Assembly (NCBI GenBank): GCA_902702965.1
Contig: CACRXP010000621.1
Span: 1-64,000, forward strand
DNA: 64,000 nt
From: Spirometra erinaceieuropaei
Lineage: Eukaryota > Platyhelminthes > Cestoda > Diphyllobothriidea > Diphyllobothriidae
Reading direction: 5' to 3'
Position numbers and translations under genes: made by a program. The notes beneath the pieces are model-generated. The model was not told the DNA's origin. It searched no databases and saw only the letters and a program-made list of their open reading frames with translations. This document shows positions 24,636-36,248 of the stretch, in pieces. Every line of letters starts with the position of its first letter. The stretch's first letter is position 1.

Positions 24636-26110
24636 TTAATTAACGTAGCTCGAGGGGACCTTATACATTACACGGAATGCTTTAACGGAGTCGCCACGAT
24701 GCCCTGAATCCACTGCATGCGCAAGGATGGCGGTGTGTATTCTCCTACTTTCACCTTTTGCCAGCCATGTGGGGAGGTGCTCTCGTATTCTTTTGGAAAT
24801 GCGCCGACTCGTACGACCGATAAAAACTGCTCCACAGGTGCAAGTGAATATACAGATGCACTTTGTCGCATTCGGAGGTGGCAACCGAGTTTTGCCTTCC
24901 CCGCATAAAATACGGATAGCAGAGAATTATATGCTAACATTTGCTGTTAGGAATGTTCCCGAGACAGTTGGATCAATGCATCTTCTTAGGAATTCATTTG
25001 CAGCGTCTCCTTGGAAAGGGACTTTGATGAAGGACGTTTTCTTTCCGGCGGTCAATGTGGTGGGTCTTTGTGGGTCGATTCTATTTGCAACGTGAATTTG
25101 ATCGATGCATGTGCTCGGTTTACAGCATTTAGGAGGGCAGCAACGTCGGATTCTGTGGTTGCAATCGCAAAGATTTCATCAAGGTAGCAACCGCAATGTT
25201 TAAGCTTTTTGATCTGATTGCTTAGTTGAAATCTCTTCAGCTTGCTATCATGACGTCGGCTAAATGAGGTCAAAAAGACGAGCCCATAGCAACGCCGTCC
25301 GTTAGTCTATAGAGTTAGTGCACCTTAGTAATAGTTCCTTGAGTGTTTTCGTCGGTATTCTTATTTCTTGCTGACTGGTAGATATAAAATTACAGATGCA
25401 ATCAACTGTCTCGGTGACTGCGACGGTGATGCAACGTCTAGTGAGAACACCATCATTTTGTCAAAGTATCTCTATAGCTGCTCGGTAGCGGCTGATGCTT
25501 TTTGAGCTTGCGTTTTTCTGTTAACCACTTAGATATCGCATGATACGGAAAGTTACACATATTTAAAATCGGACGAAGCGGTAAGCCTTCCTTATGGATC
25601 TTAGATAAACCATATAATCGAGGAATATGTGTGCCGACTGGTCTGAGGTGTTCGAAGTTCTGGTCACTTATGTGACCTCCTGTCTGGAGCCTTCTTAAAT
25701 AGTCAGTCAATTTTGCCTCTGCGTAATCCGTGCAATCCTTTTCTTTGTCTGCGTTTCTGAATTTCTTATGGTCAAATGATATGGACTGTATCTTCGATAC
25801 GTAGTCCGGTCTGTTAATTATAACGGCAGTTTTTCCTCTGTCAGGTCTAGTTACCACGATCTTTTTGTTCTGCCGAACTTCCTTTAATTATTCCAGGAGT
25901 GTATTGTCAGAAATCCCCGAGCTTCTGGCTCTTGGTTTAGGTATTGATGGCTGCAATTCACTAGATTCGATTTAAAATGTTGGATGCTGTCTGAGGAAGC
26001 GGGCACTAGATCGCTGATTTGGTTCTAGAAGTTCTCGAACTGAGTTTCCAATTCTAACTGATTCAATTTTCGACGACGTATGCAAACCTTAGGATCAAGG
26101 AGTAAAGCTT
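24636..26110 (-). pseudogene. PLE reverse transcriptase and GIY-YIG endonuclease, decayed
   Basis: Minus-strand motifs in order: TRPDRGKTAVIINRPDY (25.85 kb), HIPRLYGLSKIHKEGLPLRP (the PLE hallmark before RT motif A), FPYHAISKWL, a frameshift, VTETVDCICNFI, GVAMGSSF followed by a stop and PHLADV, CGCYLDEIFAI (the catalytic YxDD box with Asp changed to Glu) and finally the endonuclease with CICIFTCTCGAVFIGRTSRR and HAVDSGH. Several stops and frameshifts break it and one catalytic Asp is lost, so it is inactive. The N-terminal part above 26.1 kb is poorly readable. Confidence 0.8.
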
Positions 26111-26590
26111 CAAGTTATGTTTTATCAAGTGTGATATAACAGTGTCCGTGAACATACCGAGCGGGATCTTTTAGAAACCTTGACTGCGGTTTCATCTTAT
26201 GTAAACTCCTAAGAAGCACAGAACTTTTTGCCTCTCCGCGTTGTCTTTCTAGAGACTGAGTGCAGATGCCGAATTCTTGTCTTTCTTCATATGTCAGGAT
26301 AACTAGGACGGCTGTTAACAACAGCATCAGCGGCCGCATCAGGTTACAATAGCTGACCCTATACGCCCAGAAGAATCTCATTCAGGCTCCACGCTTACCG
26401 CGGTCAAATACTAACCACATTAAACTTTCTGCGTTCTTCTGCTCCCCTAGCATGTATTTTGAAAATTAACTTTATCGATATTTTTCACTCACTGTACCCC
26501 GTCCCATAAAACTGTACTGGCCTAACGAGAAATTATCGAAAGCACCGTTCGCTCGCCGCCTTTTCTTCAGAATATACGTTCACTGCTGTT

Positions 26591-28739
26591 GGCTGGTAAA
26601 GAATGAGTGCCTGTGATTAGCTAGTGGGAAACAGCATGAGCGCCAAAATATCAGTGGCGAAAAAGCAAAGGTTATTCAGAACAGCCACCGAGATCGGTGG
26701 TAGTCGTTAAATCCCCGGGAACTTCCATCGGCATTGCGTTGCTGATTTCGTATCCTTGCAATTATCCATAAGTACGACAAAACCTGCTTATTTAATGACC
26801 TTCGCCAAGTTTGCCAAATGCACTTGTTACTCCAAGAAAGCGTGGCAGAATGGAGCATCAATTACTTTGGTCTATCGGTTGGCTGGATGCTAGTTACTAC
26901 ACATAATCTTACGCGTATCAGTAGAATGGAAATCAGTTGAAAATAAAGCGAGCCGTCAAATTGGAGTTTACTGTTGGAAATTTTGAGTTTGGCTGTTCAC
27001 AATGATGTGTTCGTTTGAAAATATTTTAGAGCATATAGTTATCCGATGGTTGAACTTTCCATTGTCTACATTTTCATTTCTTTTTCGGCCCTTTTTAAGT
27101 ATGAAGTTACCGACGCTATTTCTTAAAGGCATGCCTGAGGCTTGATATTTAAATTCGGCAACATTTGACTTGCTAATGTTTCAACTATCATGAAAGTTTA
27201 CTCCTTTGGTACACGCCATTGATAACTGCTTTGTCAGAAATTTCCCAACTGACCGACTGAATGGGCTATTTAGCATAGGTTTAGGTACAATCTAGGTCCT
27301 ACAGTAGAAGTACTGCCAGCTGTTTGGGTTCTTTTCTGCGTTGTTGGACTTATTATAGTGGCGAGGTCTGTTTTAGGAAATTGCAAGGCAGATACTGGCA
27401 TGCTTTCATAGTTTTGGACCGAACATTACAAATTACGAGTACCTACCTAGTCCCAGTGCAATTAAAAATCACCGATGATAGACAAATCCTAGCGTCCCGC
27501 CTATGGGCATGCGCAGAGGCATATCGACTTTGTCCAAGTCCCCTTTAATTCTTGAAATAGCAGGCAGCAGCTTTACTCTTTTTCATTCTCTTAAGTGACA
27601 CCTTAAACAAGTAAACGAGAGGATGTAACTTCGCCTTTACTGGCCTTGAGCTAGGTCCTACCTGTTAAAGACGGATTCCCAACCTAAGTATCGCGTATAC
27701 GTGAAGAAGATTATTTTTGTAGACCAACTAGGCGACATTTGTCCTGTGTAAACACTATTCGGTTTTTACATGCAGTGGAGCGTCACAGTGCTGAAGTTCG
27801 AATTACTGTTTAAGCGATTGCAATCTGTCTCGGTATGCACTGACCGTCGGATCAGTTCACAATTTGTTTATTGAATTTTGTAAGGTCCACAAAGTCACCG
27901 CATCAGTATTCGCCTATATAGTTGTCTTGTTGTGTATTTTGGAGTTTTCGGGGTTTGTTAAACTATTCTCACCAACTTTTCCTGCACAGCTGACTGCAAG
28001 GCAAGATTATATACATATATAGACCTCAATTTGTGGTGAACTAAGGCATTCAAATATCCAATGACATACAAATGTGAAAAAAGGCTATCTGTATTCCTAC
28101 TTTACAACAGCTGAGCCCATTGTGCATTACGAGTTTCTGATCATTACAGCACCCGATGACTGAGTCTTCACAACCGTCGCAATCAACTTAGAATAAACAC
28201 GATCAGAACGTGTGACTTGTTATATATGAATGTGGAAATGCAGTATATTCAATGATATTTTAAATAGGACGTTTCGTAGCTCAAGTGTTCCGTAATTATG
28301 ATGATGATTGATGGCAATTTTGCGAATAGAAGAAGCTGTCAAAATTCTCACTTAGGAATTTAAGTGTCAAGTTGTCAAGCATACGTACCTTTTCGATATC
28401 TTATGTTAATTATAGTATATTTATATTGCTATTCAAGTAATTGCCAAGCAATGTGAAAAAAACGAAATTCTGCAGCTTAAGCTGTGGATACGAATAAGGT
28501 AAAAATAAAACTACTATCATTTTCAGGCAAGAGGGAGATGGTGTGCGCCGGGAATTGCAGATACATGATAGTGGCTGGCTTGGTGGGATTGATCTATGTC
28601 CGGTCGTATATCACCGCTTCAGAACATTTATTATTGCTTGCTTGAAAGTGCATAACGCGATTGAAAGTCATCTAAAAATCCACAAGCCCTTTATTGGCTC
28701 TTTATAATCGCGAGCGGAGATGCATGATTCTTTTGGTAA
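26591..28739. other. block A sequence without a recognised gene
   Basis: The stretch aligns with block B to about 27,660. The small plus-strand ORF 27324-27548 shares VQLKITDD and QILAS with an ORF at 38204-38392 in B, but the two frames disagree through indels upstream. I treat it as conserved DNA, not a gene. 27,660-28,739 has no counterpart in B and no recognised feature. Confidence 0.4.
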
Positions 28740-29046
28740 TTAACGCTCTTTCATCAAGTCTATAATTTTATGAGGACGTGATTTCCCCCAAATGGGTGGA
28801 GGGTAAACATTTTCTTTAAAGTTGTCATCAGTCGCGATGACTGTCACAGGAGGATGCTTGCGATGGAGAATAGTCTGACAAACATTTCTGTGTGCAAAAA
28901 GCCTATCGCGCGAATGATAGTCCTCCCACAATTTATTCACTGCTACTACGCAGTAGCTGGTAGTGCTGATGCCGCACATCCCTGAGATTATACTGCAAAC
29001 TGCGAATGTGTCTTCTGTCCCAAATGTGCTCACATATGGTAAGCTG
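28740..29046 (-). CDS. candidate terminal exon, unknown protein
   Basis: An open minus-strand frame runs from a possible acceptor (TTTACTGTCAG near 29,047) through STFGTEDTFAVCSIISGMCG, YHSRDRLFAHRN, HRKHPPVTVIATDDN and PPPIWGKSRPHK to a stop at 28,740, about 100 residues. Charged and hydrophobic residues are mixed in a protein-like way and four cysteines are present. It lies in the part of block A that is missing from B, so no comparison is available. No family was recognised. It may be chance. Confidence 0.25.
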
Positions 29047-29845
29047 ACAGTAAACTGCGTAAGCTAACTTACAGCCTAGATAGTGGAAATTAGGTCAGGC
29101 CTACTGTGGTCTGAGGTTATGCACCTTGCCACGTCAAATTGGCAGCTGGTTTGCGGGTCAATTATAGTGGCCTTGCATATCTCAGACTTACCTTCTAAGC
29201 GAAACTAAGATTGGATTCTGCTGTAAATAAAGACTAGATCACACTGTCATATAGGGATTATCAGAGACAGCGGATGTCCAAGTATGGGCGGTTTACTGGT
29301 TGTGTCTGTGATGAAAAATGGTGAACTCTACTTAACATTAGGGATCTTAATAACCAAGCGCGCTCCGTCCTTGTACAGCACCTAGCTGATGACAAAGGAC
29401 GAACAGTTATATTATCCGCATAAACCGTGGCTGTAGTCAGTAGGCGAGACTTAAAACGTATACAGGTAGACTTAAATAAATGCCGCACAACTTATAAGTT
29501 ATTGCACTAACTACAAAACACAGAACAATGTCTGTAGAATTCAATTACTGGCTTATGTCTGTAGCTATATATGATTTCCTGGAAACTTTCCCATGCCCCG
29601 AAACCGGACCTAATACACCAAGCAATGAAGCTTGTGGCACAGTCAATCTCCTTAGCACAGTTACCACCTATGACAAATGTTGATTCGAGGACGTTTGTAA
29701 ATGTACACTCCAAAAGCAATTTTGGCATTCCAGCAAATGTGTGATCACGTTTGCACCACCAAGGAATTTTTCAACGGTTCAAGGCACAGTGCGCAGTTTT
29801 CAGCATTGTCAAGATTCGAAAAGAATATACTTAAGCCAGCCCGAA
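29047..29845. other. no recognised gene
   Basis: Only overlapping short ORFs on both strands (29261-29488, 29507-29728, 29701-29892). None has a domain signature. This interval belongs to the part of block A that is absent from block B. Confidence 0.4.
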
Positions 29846-31960
29846 TGTTTTTTTCAACCGAGTTTGACGAAAGTCTTACTGAAAACCAGTGAATAAACAG
29901 GAAAGATAAGGCAAATCAATCATGCGCATTGCTTTTATATGCGTGACAGAAAACACAACTCAGCAGCACATAGTTCGTCTTCTATTGAGCGTTGTTGTCC
30001 ATAAGAGAGAGTTTTGGCGAACACCAGATGACAGCTGTTCGCCTTTGTGTCAGGACGTTACAACTTCTTGACAAATCAATTTGAGCTGAATATCTGGTTA
30101 ACATTACCTCATACAGTGCTCGACCTTGGTTGGTGGATTTTTTATCCCTTCCGCCGGTATGTCAGCCTCAGTGGGCGCACGTTATTCATGAGCGAAATCA
30201 CGATAAGTCGACACCCAGTCGCATAGACCCGTTATAGTTGATTCGTACATACATACCATCTTAATTCCCAAAATGTACTAGGGAAAACCAGAACCCGTTA
30301 TTCATAACAACATTAGTGTCATACCATAAGGCTCACAAAGCAGGTAAAATGCATTAAACAAACCACATTAATAAACCTGCATGCGTTTTAGCTAAATGAA
30401 TGCCTAAATCATGTATGTGGGATCAAAAAATATTAGTCAAATATATATCTTGCTTTAACTGAGGCAGAATTACTATATCGGCCATCAGGCGTGTCTGCAG
30501 AATAAACCCTCCTACCAGAAGCGCTTAAAGCATGTCAGTGCAAAGAAGGAGTAGCTAAGACAAGAAGAAAAAAACCCATAACGTTGAATATCCTATAAGA
30601 CATACCTTCATATGCCATATGGAAGCACAAAGAGCCATATTTTCGGTCGATTTTCTTCAAGAGATAGATACATTTAACTCAATGTTTGGTTTTCGAGCTG
30701 TTGGTGATGATTAGAGCAAATCGAATGTGTGTTAAATGATTGAAGACAACCTGTCAAAACGCGTTTCCTTGTCGCCACTTAACTGCCTACAAATGCTCAG
30801 CATTGAGACCACAGGCACAACGTGATGAGAAAATCCAACGGCAGAGATATGGCGTTGGCCTGCGGTTCGGTGGTTGAGAATATTAGACTTAACAACGCTC
30901 GATGACTAGAAAGTCCTAGTCACAATCAACAAATAACTGGTAAGAAAGGAAAAATCAACCATACGAATGTTTGTTGTCTGCATGGCAGAAACGGGTCAGC
31001 TTGGCAGCACATGGTAAGTTTTCCAGAAATGGTTGCTGTACATTAGAGAGAGGCTTTCGCGAACATGAGAGAGCAGACGTTCGACTTTCGAGCAAAACAT
31101 TACAACTTCTTGACAAATCGTTTCAGGCTAAATATCTATCTAAAGCTGCCTCATAAGGAGTGGCGCCAGAGTTGGCAGGTGTTTTGCTCTGCTTCACAGG
31201 TATATCGATGACGTGGTAGGAATCGCGATTAACGGACATCTGGTCACATACACCAGCAAGAGTTTATCCATGCATAAAGGCCAACTTAATTCACAAATTG
31301 CATTAGAACATTCCATCATCGGTTACTCATGGTAAAACTACTATCATGTCATAAGGCTCGAGCACAGGTTCAAATGTATCAAGCAATGTACAACAATAAA
31401 GTCACATGTGTTTTGACTAAAACGAAGACCTTAACAAAAAACAAAAGTCACAACTTATTAATAGAATACATTTTTTGCTGTTAAAGAGGAGCCATTACCT
31501 AAGCGGTTTACAAAGGTGTCGACAGAGGCAACCGAGGCATGTGAAACCAAAGAAAGAGTAGACAAGAACGCACATATAGAGCAGAAGTAAAAACAATTGC
31601 TAACGTTGAACAATCTACAAAACCTATTTTCCTATACCATACGGCAGAGTAAACAGCGTAATGCTGGGCCGATTTTCCTCTAGGTGTATTCAAGCTGTAA
31701 ACCAAGTTTAGATCCGGTTGGACCATATATGGCGCCTGGTCACGGCGACTGGGCGGGGGAAATTTAAAAAAAATAAAGTCAATTTGTTGAGCAATCCTTC
31801 CTGGTCGCTTTTCGACTGCCTGAGGTGACTCAACATTGAGTTCCAGGGTACATAGCGGCGAGCAAATGCAATAACAGTTGCCATGACAATGGCACGTGTT
31901 TCGCTACTTAAAACCATCATAAATAACAACGCTCAATGATCAGAGAATGCGGGTTTGAGG
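29846..31960 (+). repeat. two tandem units of about 1,040 bp in block A
   Basis: Unit 1 (about 29,850-30,925) and unit 2 (about 30,930-31,960) are diverged direct repeats. Examples: AATCAATCATGCG at 29,914 and AATCAACCATACG at 30,953 (offset 1,039), ACAACTTCTTGACAAATC in both, and AACAACGCTC-ATGA near both unit ends. Block B holds the same pair with a shortened first unit, so the tandem duplication is older than the block duplication. No gene was found inside. Confidence 0.65.
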
Positions 31961-33480
31961 CAGAAATGATCATCTTATTATCGTTTGTCTTTGTCGGAAA
32001 TCTCGTCAACAGTTAAATATAATTTTAAAAATGTCATCCTTTAAGCACATGCGCCCATAAATTTAAGAGCCAATCTTTACGCTAAGCGATTATATGTGCC
32101 ATTTAGGTGATGAAATCAGGTAGGGTGTGAGCGTACTTGAAACGTCAGCTAATCATTTTGAGTATTTGTGTTTTTGTCGATGGTTCGAAGCGAAACATTC
32201 CTCTTTATTCAGGCTGTTTGATTTTTTGAGAAAAAATGAATAATGAAAGACATTTACTTTGCTGTATGTTACGCGGTGTTACGTTCAGGCCATGTTCGTA
32301 AGTTAACTTCTATTAACATATTTGCAATAAATAGGGTTTTTTAATACTCCCCTAACCGATATTCAATAGTTATCTACTGCAAGCGAAATAGAGCCATTTT
32401 GATGTTTTCAGAAATTGTAGTTTGTTTAAATGACAACCAAGCAAATAAAACCTCTTTAATCACCGAGCATATACTCTGTTTCCAGTAATGTACCCTCGGC
32501 TGTGGAATATTTTTGTCCCTTCAGTTGCTCTGTGGGTAATCGCACCTAGACTAGTAAGATAGTCGATGGTAGATGGCCGTCAATGTTATGGGAGTCTGTT
32601 ATGAGAACTGATGACTTATTGCTCGTTAACCATATACTAAAACCAACCTCATAGTTGGATAACTTGATGCTCGAACTCATCCTCCTCGGACTCTTGAACA
32701 TTAAATTCAATGTTGTACCATTTGAAAAAGGGTTAATTGTTTTGTGGATTGTCCTCCAGAACATTTCTAGCCGCGGCCATTTTTTTACGTTCCTTTTTCG
32801 CTGTGTTACGCCCGATGCCCTAGCCTACACTGCCGGCTGCCAAGTATATGGTTACCAGTAATAACGCATAAATAATGTGAACATATTTTCATATGCTTAG
32901 TTTCTAAGTCGCATGTAAGATGAAGCTGCACTGTCTCTCGACACGTTGAGGCGTTTGCAAGGGTTAAACAAAATAAAGTAGAGCGGTTATCTCACGATTT
33001 ACCATAAACTACTTGTGCACGAAAAGGAAATTCCGATTTATTTTGAAAAGTGCAGTAGCCCGAAAACGTAAAAAATGGCTCTAATTTGGTAAACTTCGTT
33101 TTTTAATGTTAAGGATGTATTATAATGCCCAAAAACAGCAAATAGAAAAGTAGACATACAATAACGTCTATTAATAGTGTTTTAGTGAAGTTTACATCTA
33201 AATATCGTTTAATAAGCAGTTTGAATTCTTATATAACGGTTTGTCAACTGCCTACATTCTGAGTATAGATTCCAAAACAGTTGCCCAGTGAGTAGTGCTA
33301 TGCTTGGCGCACATTAAGGAAATGGAATAGGGTTCGACAACAAAAGCTGGATATTACTTGATTTCACCAATTAGGACGTAGCAGGAACAACAATTTTCAT
33401 AAAGTGCATGCCATGAGGCCGGTCGGTACCTAATAAATTTAAATGGAACCGAAAGGCGTGATCGTAAACATACCATTTTG
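31961..33480. other. end of block A and spacer, no gene
   Basis: 31,961-32,765 aligns with block B to its right edge (TTTTGTGGATTGTCC against TTTTGCGGATCGTCC). 32,766-33,480 is AT-rich and has no recognised feature. Confidence 0.45.
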
Positions 33481-33510
33481 TAGAATGGCAATACTGAAAA
33501 AGACAAGGGA

Positions 33511-33555
33511 GACTGGAATGGCCTTTTCTGGCTTATAAGCCGTCGTCAGCCAGCC
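33511..33555 (-). ncRNA. hammerhead motif, SINE copy a
   Basis: Minus strand: stem I GGCTGG, CTGACGA, stem II CGGCTTATAAGCCA, GAAA, AGGCCATT, then CCAGTC closing stem I. One base of the palindromic stem III differs from the other copies (A for T), giving an A-A mismatch. The core is intact. A C-A mismatch at the base of stem II is common to all copies. Confidence 0.55.
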
Positions 33556-33822
33556 ATACCCAAGCCCGAAGTGTGCAACATCCGAGCCTCGAACTCGTGG
33601 CCTGTCGGTTTAAAAGTCCACGCCTCTATGCACCGGGCCACGAGTCCGTTGCCCTGTCGGTTTTCGATCGGGAATATACAATGGTAGGGGGCGCTCACCG
33701 ATCGTTCATACGGAACTGATTTGTTCCGTTGTGCCTTAAGGGCTCTCTCTCGACCTCAACCAGCAGCCGCACAGCGGCGCATGATACATTGGCAGAATGG
33801 CATTACCGACAAAGACAAGGGA

Positions 33823-33867
33823 GACTGGAATGGCCATTTCTGGCTTGTTAGCCGTCGTCAGCCAGCC
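33823..33867 (-). ncRNA. hammerhead motif, SINE copy b
   Basis: All blocks match the family pattern: GGCTGG, CTGACGA, a GGCT/AGCC-type stem II (one loop base changed), GAAATGGCCATT with palindromic stem III and cleavage triplet AUU, and CCAGTC pairing six bases with GGCTGG. It is predicted to be one of the best-preserved copies. Confidence 0.6.
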
Positions 33868-34248
33868 ATACCCAAGCCCGAAGTGTGCAACACCCGAGCC
33901 TTGAACTCGCGACCTGTTGGTTTAGAAGTCCACGCCTCTATCCACCGGGCCACGAGCCCGTTGCCCTGTCGTTTTTCGATCGGGATTATACAATGGTACA
34001 ATGATACAATGCCTATGTATCGTGCGCCGCTGTGCGGCTGCTGGTTGGGCTCGAGAGAGAGCCCTTAAAGCACAACGGAACGAGTGAGTTCCGTATAAAC
34101 GATCGGTGAGCGCACCCTGCCATCGTATAATCCCGATCGAAAACCGACAGGGCAACGGGCTCGTGGCCCGGTGGATAGAGGCGTGTACATCTAAACTAAC
34201 AGGTCGCGAGTTCGAGGCTCGGGTGTTGCACACTTCGGGCTTGGGTAT

Positions 34249-34293
34249 GGCTGGCTGACGACGGCTAATAAGCCAGAAATGGCCATTCCAGTC
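34249..34293 (+). ncRNA. hammerhead motif, SINE copy c
   Basis: Plus strand: GGCTGG, CTGACGA, CGGCTAATAAGCCA, GAAATGGCCATT, CCAGTC. The six-base stem I, a four-base stem II with loop AATA, GAAA, and the palindromic AUGGCCAU stem III are all present. Because stem III has no loop, folding would need two copies side by side (a dimer), as known for minimal hammerheads in retroelements. Confidence 0.6.
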
Positions 34294-35491
34294 TCCCTTG
34301 TCTTTTTCGGTAATGCCATTCTGCCTAGGTATCATGCGCCGCTGTGCGGCTGCTGGTTGGTCTCAAGAGAGAGCCCAACCAAAAAACGTAAGTTATTTCA
34401 CATGTGTAGTTTGTTACCAAACGTTTATCCGCTAAATGCATTGTAGATCAGCGCGTACTAGTGGTAATGTAGTTGATATGAGGATGTACCCTTTGCAGCA
34501 ATCGGGCTGAATGATATAATCTCTTGCTCACTATTCGAAACCGTACGCTATTTACGTCAATCTGACTAACCGCATTCTCTCTGTCTTTGTTACCTAGATA
34601 TAATTGACAAACAGGCGGTCGGCGATCAGAGCCGTTTGCGAAAACTATTTAAAATGATGTGTGCTTACGTCGAACTGTATGCACGTCTGTGCCTGTCATG
34701 ACCTCAAAAAGGCCGACACAGTAATTTCAGACCAATCGGTCTAATCATGCTTTTGGATTTGTAATTTATTATGGCCTATAAATATAAGTGCTTATTAAGC
34801 TCACGCATGGATGATATTACTCGCGGCACTTTCTCTCCTGCTTCATTCTATTAAATGCTGCTCCTCAAACAATGGTAAATGTTCCACTACGTTTAGTGCT
34901 ATCTAAGTAATATAGCTAATGGGGGTGTGTCGATAATATAAATATTCCGTTATTGCCTTTACCGTCTGATATGACCTTTTTATACTTTTAAACAATTTGA
35001 CTTCTCGTATTTGAGGCTGTCGCCAATATATCACTAACTTTCAAAAAACCCTTACCTATTACATCGGCGCATCGTTTCCTGGTGGATCTTTCTTTTATTT
35101 AAAAAGCTGATAAAACTATTTGTGAAAATGATGTTAATCGGAGTGTAGACGTTCAACAATCAACCAGACAGTCCATTTCGCAATACTTATATTAAAATGT
35201 TCGGAAAAAGCCTTCTGCTAATTATGCTAGGCGATAAGATGTTAAATGTAATAGAAATGGGCAAAGCCTGGATGTCACTTCTTTGGTGGAGGGACATTGG
35301 TTTACACATAAATGTCAAGACCTCAACGACAAAGTGAATTCTTAAATGTCAATACAGTCAGGCAGCCCAGTTTTGCGAGTTTGAGCATGAACAGCACTCT
35401 GCATCAACAGATTATAACAACTTTGTTTATCCCCAAATATTGTTGGTTATCCAATGAATGGAAATAATTTAAGTGGTTTTTTTGCTTATAG

Positions 35492-36159
35492 ATGAACCAA
35501 GCTGCCCGCGTAGCGTCTACGGCATTAATGTAAATGCTGTTGCTGAATATCTGACTCGACAAACCGATTACCACGGCTTCGAGAAAATACTGGAAGATAC
35601 AACATGGCGACTATACTTCATAGTTACAATCCTTGAAGTGCATTTGTCATTCGACTGCAAATTTCAACTGGACGACCAGGAAGACGGATACTGGCAATAC
35701 GTATGCTTCGCTCCGATACCTGACGCTGACATTTATATAGTAAAAGAGGTAAGATAAGGTTGGATGCATCATGTTGACTACGGCCGAAAAATAAAAGCAG
35801 AATGACAGTGATTCGATTAATGTTCTCACTGCGTTAAATTTTTTTTCAACCATCAGAAATTATGGCTGAACGAGCTGGAAGGTCCGCAAAACTGCAGCCG
35901 GAATTTCACGTTTAAACTGCGCAGTTTAGCACTGAGAGCTACTGTCGATTTTTCGTACTGGAAAGCGGACAATAACCCACCGAATATGATTCGACTGTCC
36001 TCTGTGAAGCTTTGTAATGCATGCATAAATGCTTCAGACAGTTCCTATGAACCCGTAAACCCCTATTTGTTAAAGCTGCTTAATATGCGTACCAGTGGAT
36101 TTAAGGACTTTTTGCAGCAAGATCTTCTGAGTGGCCAATCCATAGAGTGCCAACAGTAA
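35492..36159 (+). CDS. two-exon gene copy B, unknown Cys-containing protein (3' exons)
   Basis: Exon 1 is 35492-35748 (acceptor TTTGCTTATAG, donor GTAAGA) and exon 2 is 35857-36159, ending in TAA. The exons have the same lengths (257 and 303 bp) and the same phases as copy A, while the intron is 108 instead of 116 bp. The protein shares CPRSVYGIN, VAEYLTRQTD, HGFEKILED, PIPDADI, LALRATVDF, LCNAC, SSYEPVNPYLLK and FLQQDLL with copy A. Copy B adds possible N-glycosylation sites (NCS and NFT near the start of exon 2, NAS later). No upstream exon or start codon was identified, and no family was recognised. Two intact reading frames in an otherwise drifting duplication argue for real genes. Confidence 0.7.
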
Positions 36160-36242
36160 CAATCAGCGGTCCGAAACTGCAATACCTGCAAAACTGGAAA
36201 CGGGTTTTGAACTTGAATATTTAACATCTGTTTTCCTTTTAA

Positions 36243-36248
36243 AATAAA
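36243..36248 (+). promoter_or_regulatory. polyadenylation signal AATAAA, gene copy B
   Basis: AATAAA 84 bp after the stop codon, at the same distance as in copy A (22855-22860). Confidence 0.55.

Larger units (their letters stand above)
24195..26590 (-). mobile_element. Penelope-like element with RT and endonuclease remnants (family 2)
   Basis: About 2.4 kb interrupts the A/B alignment exactly here. The left flank matches block B up to ATTCGTTCTACAGTTG, and the right flank resumes at AAGAATGAGTGCCTGTGATT. On the minus strand it carries a decayed PLE polyprotein with reverse transcriptase and then a GIY-YIG-type endonuclease. Its left 360 bp hold a hammerhead-like motif on the opposite (plus) strand and a 72-residue basic ORF (24158-24376) of unknown nature, so an inverted terminal repeat or a second, nested element is possible. 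Confidence 0.75.
21160..32765 (+). repeat. segmental duplication block A
   Basis: Block A is collinear with 34,560-41,305 (block B) in direct orientation. Matching landmarks include 21,350/34,760 (TAATTTATTATGGCCTATAA), the gene exons, AATAAA at 22,855/36,243, 23,860/37,125, 26,600/37,480 (AGTGCCTGTGATT), 27,460/38,335 (CAATTAAAAATCACCGATGA), 30,560/39,240, 32,160/40,760 and 32,740/41,285. Non-coding similarity is imperfect with many indels, so the duplication is old. Large differences are a PLE insertion in A (24,195-26,590) and about 2.8 kb of A (27,660-30,415) absent from B. Confidence 0.8.
33481..34376. mobile_element. hammerhead-SINE cluster I (two tandem minus copies and one plus copy)
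   Basis: Three tRNA-derived heads are present: minus 33,584-33,648, minus 33,896-33,960 and plus 34,156-34,221. Each is followed, about 25-40 bp further along its own strand, by a hammerhead motif and a short tail ending CCATTCTGCC. The two minus copies are head-to-tail with a period of 312 bp. The linker between heads includes the palindromic GGAACGAGTGAGTTCCG and a CTCGAGAGAG tract. The plus copy is inverted around about 34,000. The element is non-coding; ORFs across it are incidental. Confidence 0.8.

Noticed and set aside
27324..27548. ORF sharing VQLKITDD with block B as a conserved exon
   Set aside because: Upstream frames differ through indels; the shared part fits plain nucleotide conservation.
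33584..33648. True tRNA-Arg gene
   Set aside because: A and B boxes and a TCT-like anticodon position are present, but the acceptor stem does not pair and the sequence continues into a repeat body.
33721..34335. 115- and 137-residue ORFs across SINE cluster I
   Set aside because: They read through tRNA-like heads and hammerhead motifs; their similarity to each other reflects the inverted repeat.
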